This document shows positions 37,161 through 48,105 of a DNA stretch of 64,000 nt, one piece after another. Position 1 is the first letter of the stretch; every line of letters starts with the position of its first letter. A model generated the notes under the pieces. The model had not been told where the DNA came from, did not search any database, and saw nothing but the letters and a program-made list of their open reading frames with translations. The stretch covers positions 44,218,548 to 44,282,547 of the forward strand of contig CM051034.1 in assembly GCA_027627225.1 (NCBI GenBank), in the 5' to 3' direction. The position numbers and the translations under genes were made by a program. Source of the DNA: Congeria kusceri. Taxonomy: Eukaryota; Mollusca; Bivalvia; Myida; Dreissenidae.

Positions 37161-37638
37161 ATTTTCACAATTGGTTACTGGTCGCAACACCTTGGAGATA
37201 AGTACATGGTTCTGCATCAATAGACGCTTTTGGGCCATTTATTTTTCATAAGCACCTGCACACAATCAAACTTTATTAAGGCATAGACGCTTGTCATTGT
37301 TAAATGCGCCCAAATGATCAATTAATGTCAGTATTTAGGAGGAAATCTCAGACGAACTTTGCAAAATGCGATTTATTTTCTGAAGCAAACCATGGCAAAG
37401 TTATAACGAAGGGCGACAACTACTGTATACAAACGAGTTAAACAACACCAATACTATTGGCGTTGCTGCCTAGGCTAGTTCAGCAGTTGTAATAGGATAT
37501 TAAAATAACATGTCTAGAGGCGGAATCCCAGTCTAGATACTGCCTTCATAACAAAACTTCAATGTTATTCCAAAACACCTGAGGCAAAAAAACATGGTCG
37601 ATTGGGTTAGTGGAAACCAACAACTTTTTTCTTTACGT

Positions 37639-38121
37639 CTGAGTCAAAAGTAGGTGCGTGATCTCGATTTTCCATTCTACAGTTTAAAATTAATTCATTT
37701 CAGTTATTTGTTGTCTCAATATATTGAATAAGAATTGGTAAAAAGATATAACACGTTCGCAACAAGTCAAAAATAACCGATGTAACACATTAATTTTATT
37801 CCAGGACAGCCTCGGTTACATACAAGTAAATTGCGAAAATAGGGGTGCCATTAGTTTGACGTAAAATAAATTATAAATTGACATTGTTAGAATCTGTAAT
37901 TCTAATAAATCACATGATATACACATTATATTACACATGACATACATTATTTTAATTAAAAGGTAAGAAAACAGGCATGAATTTTTGCTGTTTTTAAGGA
38001 AGAGCCATTCAGGTTTCGATTTACTGGCTTGCAGCCTCACTGCAGAGAAAAGAAGTAGTTTTCTATGATACCTGATCTGGAAATTACCTTCTCAAAAGAC
38101 CGTTTGCTTCCGCCAACAGTC
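37639..38121. repeat. second copy of the 24.65-25.97 kb repeat
   Basis: It shares 'tacagtttaaaattaat', 'aacaagtcaaaaataac', 'aataaatcacatgatataca' and the end TTCCGCCAACAGTCT with the first copy, in the same orientation. It lacks the TTAA-bounded 470 bp and the left half. Confidence 0.65.
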
Positions 38122-38425
38122 TAAAAGGGCCACATCTTTTAACATAAAAGGTTTTTCCATTTACATGTATATATTTATGCAAATAAAAATATGGTAAAAT
38201 CAAATGGAATTTTCTTTTAAAGGCATGGATTTAGTGACCTGAAATCCAACAGTGTTAGGGTCTTGTTTCTGATCAGCCCATGATGAGGTTTAGTCAGAAG
38301 TCACCCATGAGCGACCATAGTGCATAATGTAGTACCTGTACATGTTAGAGATGACGAAACTATTGTGAACCTAGAGAAAAGAAAAAAACATGATCACATT
38401 TTAGTTGAAATAAAAAAATTAAAAT

Positions 38426-38648
38426 GAGGTGTGTTGTAGGAATACCGGGCTTAATATATGTGTGTAGTGTCATCCCGGATCAGCCTGCACAGGCCTTTCC
38501 AGGATGGCACTTTCCGCTTTTATGGTATTTTCTGTTTTAAGGAAGTGTCTTCTAAACCTAAATCCACTGTAGGTGGAAAGTGTCATCAGGCTGATCCGGG
38601 ACCACACCTTACGCACATGCATTAAGCCTTGTTTTACCATGACATCTG
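38426..38648. mobile_element. 223-bp MITE, relative of the 18.46-kb element
   Basis: The ends are inverted and of the same family: GGGCTTAATATATGTGTGTA with CCCGGATCAGCCTG on the left, and the complement of AGGCTTAATGCATGTGCGTA with CCCGGATCAGCCTG on the right. The centre ('actttccgcttttatggta') is in the opposite orientation to that of the 18.46-kb copy. Confidence 0.75.
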
Positions 38649-38971
38649 ATGACTGAAGGAATCCAAGTCTGTTTATTTTCTATAAAATAAATATTTGTTT
38701 CATACATGAAAGTGAAACTAAAATGACACAAACATATACGATCGTTACTTTCTTAGGTTTTTCAGTAAGTTAATTTTGCAAAAACATCACATTCCTTTTT
38801 ATGTATGTTTGATGTAGTTTTATCATCAATAAATTTCTCACAAGAGAAGTTTACAATGACACAACATTTGAGTTAGTGAATTCCTCAATTGCTCATGTGT
38901 CACATACGTGCTTACAGATCAAAATATATATTGAAATTTGGTCATCCATTCTGCCTATTCTGGCCACATAA

Positions 38972-39272
38972 GTCAAGGGCTTTTTTTCCTTCTAATAGTT
39001 TTATAGTAGGGGCCGTTATACAGCACCATCCCCTCTGAAATATTCTTTCAAATCATGAAGTTTTCCCCTTACACTGATCTTACCCCAGGATTTTTCATTC
39101 CACGTCATCCCCTCAGAAAAGGTCCAGGGCTTTTTTCCCTTCTAATAGTTTTATAGTAGGGGCCGTTATACAGCACCATCCCCTCTGAAAAATTCTTTTA
39201 ATCATGCAGTTTTCCTCTAAAACTGATCTTACCCCACGATTTTTCATTCCACTGCTATGAAAATTTCCCCCC
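38972..39272. repeat. 150-bp tandem duplication
   Basis: 'cttctaatagttttatagta' with 'ggggccgttatacagcacca' occurs twice, 150 bp apart, followed each time by 'actgatcttaccccaggatt' or a close variant. Non-coding. Confidence 0.8.
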
Positions 39273-39971
39273 CAAATACCAAAAATAAAGCTATTTTTCC
39301 GTAAAATAAGGGCAAATGCCCCGTTCTTAGGGTGAATACATACAGTGTCATCCTTACCTTCTTGAAGCATTAAGAAAATGGTAGACCACGACCTGATGGT
39401 AAATTCACTCAATTTGTGGTTGTGATTGCATAATCCAGTATCTACAATGGAATTTGGTCTGACAATTTTGAAGCTAAGTTAGAACTATTGATGGTTATAC
39501 TGTACATTTAAGTTTTTGCAGTTTGTGATTTCAGCTTATTCCGACTCAGTTAAGAACATTTCATACTGTGTAGGAATAAAAATCTCATTTGGATCTTCCG
39601 TATCATGAATCTGTATTTATTTCTGTTCTAAATTAAATTGAAATTATGAAAAGTTGCAAAAGCAGCTGCTACAATATTGTAGAGATTCGATATTTCATAT
39701 GGTATGCTTGTGTGATTGATACCTTGTTTCAACAATACAATTATGGTTAAAAATCAGCCAAAATCAGACTGACTATTAGTTGGAAACAACTACCAGAATT
39801 TTGACTCGGTTCTCAATCAAAATTGGACTGACATAATGGAATAAGTAATGCAAACGCAAAGAAAAACTGTTGTGAAATTGAAGCAAAGTTGTTTTTCTCT
39901 TAATTGGAGTCAAATATTTAATTGATGGAATATATTAGAATCAATAAAATAAATGGAATTTTCATTTACAG

Positions 39972-40240
39972 GCATGGATTTGCTGAACTGTCAGAGGTGT
40001 TTGTACAGTTTTGGTCAGCCTACATCTGCAGGCTATTGAGGATTTCCAGTCACCCCACATCTACATGCTGTCGAGAATTTCCAGTCAGTCCACATCTACT
40101 GGCTTTTGAAGAATTTTGGTCAGCCCAACATTACTTGCTTTTGAAGATTCTCGGTCAGCGCTCATCTACTGGCCATTGCGGATTTTGTTGGTCAACAAAA
40201 ATCTACTGGCGATCAGCGGATGGTTTGGACTGCAATCAAG
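39972..40240 (+). other. exon-like segment, copy 1
   Basis: The segment is preceded by TTCATTTACAG (acceptor-like) and followed by GTATAT after GCAATCAAG (donor-like). It is 269 bp long, and one frame is open throughout, within an open stretch from 39922 to 40263. The reading frame consists of about six imperfect 12-codon repeats (36-bp DNA units with GTCAGCC and CATCTACTGGC words). No known domain is recognised. It could be a repeat-derived exon or merely a minisatellite. Confidence 0.3.
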
Positions 40241-40910
40241 GTATATTTGGTACATCGAAATGATAAATTTCACCAAAATTTACCTTGGGTGACCCTCTTC
40301 CGAATTTCTTGAAATCATATTGTTAAAAAACATGGCCTCCAGTTGGCGTGGCAGTTTTCCCTTATATGGCTGTTTTTAAAACTTTGAACATTTTCTTTCA
40401 CAGACATGTTTCTTGGGTGATATGGCTATATTGAAAATCTTGAAAATCTTGTCAGAAACATGACTGCCATGTGCAGAAGCAGTTTTCCTAACATGACTGT
40501 TTAACACGTTGAAGATCTTTTTGTAAAAGCACTTGTAGAATTTGAAATATTTTCACATAATTGTTCCTTGGATGACCCTTTAACCAAATTCCTTCCAATC
40601 ATTTTTTGTTCAATAAAAATGTGGCCACCAAGGAGTTGTTTTCCTTCTATGGCTATATTGAAAACTTGAAAAATATTTTTGTATGACAGTATCTACAAAA
40701 TTCCTGCAATCATTTTGATTTGTTACAAAACTTCAGTCTTCTGCCATCATGCCCTTAGCTCAGATTTTTAATGCATGAATGATTCAGAATTTAATGCAAA
40801 CACGAAGAAAAATTGTTATAAATTTAAGCAAATTGTTTAGCTGTGATTGGAGTCATTTAATTTATTGAATATGATAGAATCGATAAAACAAATGGAATTT
40901 ACGTTTACAG

Positions 40911-41182
40911 GCATGGATTTGCTGAACTGTCCGAGGTGTTTGTACAGTTTTGGTCAGCCTACATCTGCAGGCTATTGAGGATTTCCAGTCACCCCACATC
41001 TACATGCTGTCGAGAATTTCCAGTCAGTCCACATCTACTGGCTTTTGAAGAATTTTGGTCAGCCCAACATTACTTGCTTTTGAAGATTCTCGGTCAGCGC
41101 TCAGATTCTACTGGCCATTGCGGATTTTGTTGGTCAACAAAAATCTACTGGCGATCAGCGGATGGTTTGGACAGCAATCAAG
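40911..41182 (+). other. exon-like segment, copy 2
   Basis: Same acceptor-like (CGTTTACAG) and donor-like (AATCAAG|GTATAT) flanks as copy 1. It is 272 bp because of an in-frame 3-bp insertion near 41103 that adds one residue. The frame stays open. Upstream intron-like sequence is more diverged than the segment itself. Confidence 0.3.
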
Positions 41183-41935
41183 GTATATTTGGTACATCGA
41201 AATGATAAATTTCACCAAAATTTACCTTGGGTGACCCTCTTCCGAATTTCTTGAAATCATATTGTTAAAAAACATGGCCTCCAGTTGGCGTGGCAGTTTT
41301 CCCTTATATGGCTGTTTTTAAAACTTTGAACATTTTCTTTCACAGACATGTTTCTTGGGTGATATGGCTATATTGAAAATCTTGTCAGAAACATGACTGC
41401 CATGTGCAGAAGCAGTTTTCCTAACATGACTGTTTAACACGTTGAAAATCTTTTTGTAAAAGCACTTGTAGAATTTGAAATATTTTCACATAAGTGTTCC
41501 TTGGATGACCCTTTAACCAAATTCCTTCCAATCATTTTTTGTTCAATAAAAATGTGGCCACCAAGGAGTTGTTTTCCTTCTATGGCTATATTGAAAACTT
41601 GAAAAATATTTTTGTATGACAGTATCTACAAAATTCCTGCAATCATTTTGATTTGTTACAAAACTTCAGTCTTCTGCCATCATGCCCTTAGCTCAGATTT
41701 CCGCACTGAATTTCAAGAAGCGGATAAAATGCGGAAAGCTTCAGTTTCCGCAGATTCTCAGCAAATGTTCCACAAAAATGATTTTGGCTTTGCGGAGAAA
41801 TTTCTTATATGCGGAGAACATGCGGAATAATGACACTTAGAAATTTTACAGTTGCGGAAAATCTGACTTAGACTTTTTCAGATGCGGAAAAGTTATACTT
41901 TGAAAAATCACAAGCTTGTTAAATCTATTTATTCA

Positions 41936-42640
41936 AACAAGAGCTATTTGTAAAACATATATGCCCCCTCTAGATCAAAAACATTCTTTAATATCAATTT
42001 GGTGAGAATTGTTGAACATACACCCATGAAACCACAAGTCTAAATTCAGTTTAATCTCTATCTGAATAAATACTGAATACAGTCTGAGGACATAACCTGG
42101 GACATAACCTGAACATCTATGTAAAAAAAGGGGCATATATCTGTCAAAATACAAAACAGAGTTATGGGGAATGTAGAACTTTAAGCTGGAGTTGAGGACA
42201 ACGGTATGTTCTAATTTTCAAGTGAATAACTTACGTAATTTTGTAGGTACACAAGTTTTAATTATAAACTTTAACCTGAAAATCTATGTGAAAAAGGGAC
42301 ATAACTATGTCAAAATATAAAACTGTAAAACTGAGTTATTGGGAATGTGGCACTTGATGGAGTTGATGACATTTAAGGTATATTCTAAATTTCAAGTGAA
42401 TAACTTTTGTAGATTTGAAGTTACAGAAGTTTTGAATATAAACTTTTAACCTGAAAATCTATGTGAAAAAGGGGCACAATTATGTCAAAATAGAAAACCG
42501 AGTTATGGGGAATGTGGCACTTGATATTAGAGTTGATGACAAAGGTATATTCCAAGTTTCAAAATTATAACTTATGTAAATTTGAACTTACAAAAGGGCA
42601 TAAATAATGCCATTTTATGACATTTACAGTACACCATACC
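41936..42640 (+). mobile_element. tandem-unit element, family 'I' (about 170-bp units)
   Basis: The head AACAAGAGCTATTTGTAAAA is followed by 'atatatgccccctct'. Three units follow, with 'aacctgaaaatctatgtg' and 'aaaaaggggcataactatg' near 42106, 42273 and 42448. A related unit type forms the array at 63378-64000. Confidence 0.6.
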
Positions 42641-44030
42641 ATGCAATATGCTATGCAGGATATGATGTCATTTATGATGTCATCATTTGACTTTCATTGC
42701 TCAAGTCTGAAATGATTTAAACATGATTGTGATTTTAAATCAGAAATATCTATGAATACTGAACACTTGGAACCTGTGTCTGTAGGTATTATTTCATTTA
42801 AGTTACAAACAAGTCAATAAACTATAACTGATTTTGCACATTTGAAAGGGTTTGACATTTTTAAGCAATTGTAATATATTTTCGCGACCATATCCCCAGA
42901 GGCTTAAGCTGCATGTCTTCTTACTACTCACAGTTATGTTCCTTTAGACAACAATCGTTTGACTTGTTATTATTGTTTTCCTTACAATATAATCCTTCTA
43001 TCAATGTTCTGTTATATAATGAGTTTGCTAAATGGAAACTCAGTACTTTATCATTTGTCTGTATTTTAATGTTAACTATGGAAGCACAATTGTACCATAA
43101 AATTGTGAAAAGTTGCATAATCATTATACTGTTTACTGTTCCTAACCACATTGTACTTTAAGGAGATTTTTAGATATAAAATAAACTGGAAAATGGAAAA
43201 TAATGTATCTGTTATACTTGTCTGCACAAAATTATGTTGTTTTGTTGATTTATATTAGCACAATTGTACTGTATCATGAAAAAAGTTGCATTATAATCAT
43301 TTCCAGTTGGATGTTTATAATATTCACATATTATTTAATGTCTGACAAACCATTTTAGGGGAGTAAACCATTGAACCTTAATAAATATCAAGTGCCACCT
43401 GAGTACTTAGTGTCAAGGTCATAATAATTACTGTATCTGTGGTTATAGTCTGAATGCAGTCTGAATAACTTGTCTGAATAGCCCTTTGAATATTGTCTGG
43501 ACTCTTATGAATTTTGTCAGAATTGTTCCATTTTAAGTCTTTTCAGCAATGTCAGAAATAATAGACGCATCCTCAAATGTCAATTACATTCAAATTAATC
43601 TGCAATATTATCCAATCATCGCACTTGGATATCATGTGTTTGGCGATTAAAATATTTGATACAAAAGAGCACGTGCATAATATTTGTGATATTCGAATGA
43701 GCACGTGGCAATGTTTATGATTTTCGATGAATGCAAATTAATTCTTTAACAATAGCAGGGGTGTAGTTTTAACTATTTGTGGAAAAATCCAGATCAGTCT
43801 ATTCAAAGATAAGTCCGACTCAATTCAGACAGTACTTTTTCATTAGGGTAGAGAGCGGGAATAGCTTAATAGGCCAATTTTACATAAATTTACACTTTAC
43901 CAAATTTGATCAATACCATTCTGCACCACTGAACAAGATGGCTGCCAGAGCTAAAAATAGAAAAATCTTAAACTATAGCCAAGGGAAGGTCACCCAATTA
44001 TTCCCCGAGTGTCAATTTATGCAGATTATT
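42641..44030. other. AT-rich gene-free stretch
   Basis: No gene recognised. The short ORFs at 42913-43161 and 42924-43151 overlap on opposite strands and have no recognisable motif. Confidence 0.4.
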
Positions 44031-44325
44031 TCCACCTGCTGAACAACATATTTTCACCAAAGTTCCGCATTGAACGCGGAGAAAAATACGCATTTATTCC
44101 GCAGAAGTTCCGCATCTGCGGAAATAGATTTTTCCGCATTTTTTGTGGAGAGAAAAGGTTCCACGTCCGAATACTCCGCATTCCGCAACTTTTCCGCAAA
44201 TCTGGTAATTCCGCATGCGGATCTCCGCATCCGAATACTCTGCATTCCGCATCAATTGCGGAAACATTTTTGCGGAAGAAATGTGGAATTCCGCATTATT
44301 TGCGGAAATCTGAGCTACGGGCATT

Positions 44326-44944
44326 GTTGTCCATTGTGAACTATTTGCTTCAAACAAGTCTGAACATGCTCTGGAGTATATATTTCCCCCCAAAATAATC
44401 TGAAATTCCTCCTCTTGATTACGTAAGTACCAGGGTTCCCTCTGGGTTTTAAAAAGTTGTTGCCACTTATTTTCGCCAAATTCAGAAAGTTGGCCCCAAA
44501 CTGGGGCCACATTAGTGTCGTGGAATAGATGTTATAATAATGAAATACTGTTATTAACTGGGGTTTAATGCAATGTGTTTACCTATTAAATGACTTCAGT
44601 TCTGTGATATTCCTTTAGTCTGTGTGATGTAACAAACATAATCAGCAGAACATGCATAATGAATCTGACTATACACAGATCCACTAACATATAAATCAAA
44701 CCATGTTTGTTATATACTATCTTTGTCCAAGAATCTTGCGATTGTTCTTGTCAGGTTGACTTGAAGACTGTTTCGATACATGCTTTCTCTTTAGTTATTT
44801 ATAATGAACATTGGTTTTATATGCCTAAAAAGAGCTTACTCACCAGGGTTGTTGGACACACATTTCATTAATCCATACGTATCATATGATGTTCTTCCTT
44901 AATGTGATGGACATTTCTCCATTATCCGCCAGCTTGGAATATTG
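44326..44944. other. gene-free stretch
   Basis: No gene recognised. A GGCCCC-AAACT-GGGGCC hairpin lies at about 44482-44500. Confidence 0.4.
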
Positions 44945-46558
44945 ATTTTTAGCTCGACTATTCGAAGAAAAGGCAAGCTATTGTACTTGCCCTGGCGTCG
45001 GCGTCAGCGGCCGAGCTAGGTTAAAGTTTTTCGGTAAGCTAGTTTCTCAGGAATGGCTTGAGGGATTTCATTCAAACTTAAAACATTTATTCCCCACATT
45101 AAAATGAACCTATAGGCCAAGTTTGGTAACTCTAGTTTGAAATTTGACAAAATTATGGGCCTTTTTACACTTATAAATTTTACATAAGCTATATGGACAG
45201 GTTAAAGTTTTTCGTTCAGCTGGTTTCTCTTGAATGGCTTAAGGTATCTAATTCAAACTTAGAAAACTTATACCTATATTAAAATGAACTCATGGGCCAA
45301 TTTTGATAACTCTAGTTTGAAAATTGTCAAAATTATGGGCCTTTTTACACTTAGAAATTTTACATATAAGCTATATGGACAGGTTAAAGTTTTTCCGTAA
45401 GATAGTTTCTCAACTTTTTGTTTCCACTCTCTAACTCGAGAACAGATTAAGCTATTGTAATGAAACTGCAAACATAGATACCTTATAGCGAGACCTTGAT
45501 AGGGATTGCATATGGGGTGGATGGGGTTAAGGTCACTGTTACTAAAAATAGAAAAACTGTTTCTGCTCAATAATTTTAGAACAAATTGAGATATTTTAAT
45601 AAAACTTAAAACATAATTTTAATCAAAGTTAATACATAAATACCTTATATCAAGACCTCACTTGGGATTGCATATGGGGTGGGTGGGATCAAGGTCAAGG
45701 TCACTGTTACTATAAATAGAAAAACTGTTTCTGCTCAATACCTTGAGAACGCATAGAGATATGTTAATGAAACTTAATACATAGAACCATATATGGAGAC
45801 CTCGCTTGGAATTGCATATGGGGTGGGTGGGGTCAAGGTCACTGTTACTAACAATAGAAAAACGGTTTCCGCTTAATAACTTGAGAACACATTGAGATAT
45901 TTTAATGAAACTTTAAACATACATACCTTATATCGAGACCTCACTTGGGATTGCATATGGGATGGGTGGGGTCAAGGTCACTGTTACTAAAAATAGAAAA
46001 ACGGTTTCCACTTAATAACTTGAGAACGCATTGAGATATTTTAATGACATTTAATACATACATACCTTATATCGAGACCTCTCTTGGGATTGCATATAGG
46101 GTCAAGGTCACTGTTGCTAAAATAGAAAAACGGCTCAATTAATTGAGAATGCATTGAGATATTTTAATGAAACTTTGTACATAGATACCTTATATCGAGA
46201 CCTCGTTTGGGATTGCATATGGGGTGGGTGGGGTCAAGGTCAAGGTCACTGTTACTAAAAATAGAAAAACGGTTTCCGATCAATAACTTGAGAATGCATT
46301 GAGATATTTTAATGAAACTTAATACAATGATACCTATATCGATATCCCTCGCTTGGGATTGCAAATGGGGTGGGTGCCTGCGGTTAAGGTCAAGGTCACT
46401 TTTACTAAAAATTTTATCGATGTGCTGACTTTAATGCATTTCGCTAGAAAAATTTGGTTTTCGTGGAATTTCATTATTTCTTGTTTTAGAAAAAAAATGC
46501 CAGTAACTCTGACAAGCACAAGAAAAGTCGAGCGCGCTGTCCTCTGTCAGCTCTTGTT
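44945..46558 (-). mobile_element. tandem-unit element, family 'J', minus orientation
   Basis: On the plus strand it begins TTTTTAGCTCGACTATTCGA, the complement of a ...GAGCTAAAAA tail, and ends AGCTCTTGTT, the complement of an AACAAGAGCT head. Between are about eight units of 125-180 bp. Their marks are 'gggattgcatatggggtggg', 'gtcaaggtcactgttac' and 'gagatattttaatgaaactt'. The minus-strand ORFs in it are repeat shadows. Confidence 0.75.
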
Positions 46559-47062
46559 GATTATCATTACCGTGAACTGAATAGCCTTAAATCTGTTTTG
46601 TACACTGTGATAAACACTTCACACTTCATCCAAAAGTCGGTATATTTAGGCAGATTTTTTTAAGAAACATTTCGGTTATTAGATTGGGGTATGTCGTTGG
46701 GTGGGCAGGGTAAACTTTTCGTTTCCACTCTCTAACTCAAGAACGGATTTAGGTATTGTACTGAAACTTTATACATAGATACCTTATAGCGAGACCTCCC
46801 TTGGGATTGCATAGGGGTGGGTGGTGTCAAGGTCAAGGACACTGTTATTAAAAATAGAAAAATGGTTTCCGCTCAATAACTTGAGAATGCACTGAGATAT
46901 TTTAATGAAACTTAATACATAGATACGTTATATCGAGACCTCGCTTGGGATTGCATTTGGGGTGGTCGGGGTCATGGTCAGTGTTACTAATACAAGAAAA
47001 ACCATTTCCGCTCAATAACTTTAGAATGCATTGAGATATTTTAATGAAACTTAATACATAGA

Positions 47063-47953
47063 CAGTGTTCTGGCAAGGCCACAAAACTGTGATTTTATCG
47101 CTTATTTGTCACAAATGTTGCAAAAATATGTCTAGTAGCGATTTTTGTTGCATTCAAATTTCATAGGACTAATCTTCAAATATGCGAAACAATTTGGGGA
47201 CAAATATCAAATCTCTCAAAGTGTACCGAGTATGAATCAAACATCCGATTGAGGTCTTTTTCCTGATTGGTTTCATTAAATATGACGATACAATCTAAGC
47301 CAATCGATAACATAATACATTCAAGGTTTAACTCCGTATCGAAGAGCATTTGTTTTGTTTTCTAAGATGGAGTCGTCTGCTGTGTCGCCTAAGAAATAAC
47401 GCCTCAAACGTAATTGAGTAGTTTCTCCTTGCAAAACATCAAAACATAAGTGTGTTGGTAGCGATGCAAGTCTGGCTGCCGCTTCACATCCTGACTGCAG
47501 CCCTATAAATAAAGTGCCATTGTCACGAATTTGACCATGTTGACATAAAAACCTGAACGAAAATTTCAAAATTCTTGGTTAAAAGAGCACAGTTGGCTTG
47601 CCTATCATGTTAAAGGAAATTTTATGACGTGTTCACTTTGTATAAAGCACAAAAAGAATAACGTTTTTCCATCGAAAATCACTGATTTTAAGTCTATAAA
47701 TTATATCCGTTATATGTGTTGAACAGTTAAAAAAATAACATTAACTGTGTTTCTAATGTTAACTACTGCTGGCTAAAGTCATACCAACCACTGACACAAC
47801 TAGTCAAGGTAAATAAATATTGTTATTGATTTTATCATTTGTAGGAAATTGTAAGTGTATTTTGTGTGTATCAAAAAAATTGGAAATGTCCCCAATTTTT
47901 CATGAGGTGTGAGACAAATGTCTCGCCTTTTGTGATACCTCGCCAGAACACTG
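47063..47953. mobile_element. 891-bp hAT-like insertion
   Basis: The ends are CAGTGTTCTGGCAAG and the complement of CAGTGTTCTGGCGAG. The host unit reads 'aatacatagatacc' when intact. Here it is split so that CATAGA precedes and CATATA follows the insert, a 6-bp duplication with one change. CAG...CTG ends with a 6-bp TSD fit some hAT groups. A minus-strand ORF of 82 codons (47321-47569) inside is of unknown origin and could be captured sequence. Confidence 0.75.
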
Positions 47954-48105
47954 CATATATACCTTATATTGAGACCTCGCTTGTCCTGCATATGCGGTGG
48001 GTGTGGTAACGGTCAATGTCACTGTTACTATAAATAGAAAAACATTTTCCCCCGAAATAATTGTAGAACAAATTGAGATATTTCAATGAAACATCATACA
48101 TAGAT

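Larger units (their letters stand above)
39847..41700. repeat. tandem duplication of about 0.94 kb
   Basis: Two direct copies (39847-40792 and 40793-41700) are nearly identical from the 'tttacaggcatggatttgct' word (39965 and 40904) onward. They differ by single substitutions, a 3-bp insertion and a 9-12-bp deletion, and are more diverged upstream. A third, decayed start is at 38205-38250. Both copies carry an exon-like core, listed separately. Confidence 0.85.
41694..44325. mobile_element. 2.6-kb block bounded by inverted TCCGCA-rich ends
   Basis: TAGCTCAGATTTCCGCA at 41693-41709 is matched by its reverse complement near 44303-44319. With one mismatch the match extends to GCCC outside. Both ends are dense in TCCGCA or its complement: about 9 copies in 41700-41890 and about 16 in 44060-44320. 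The left end interrupts copy 2 of the 0.94-kb duplication just after GCTCAGATTT, where copy 1 continues differently. Multiple subterminal copies of a 6-mer resemble transposase-binding repeats, but no transposase is seen. Confidence 0.4.
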
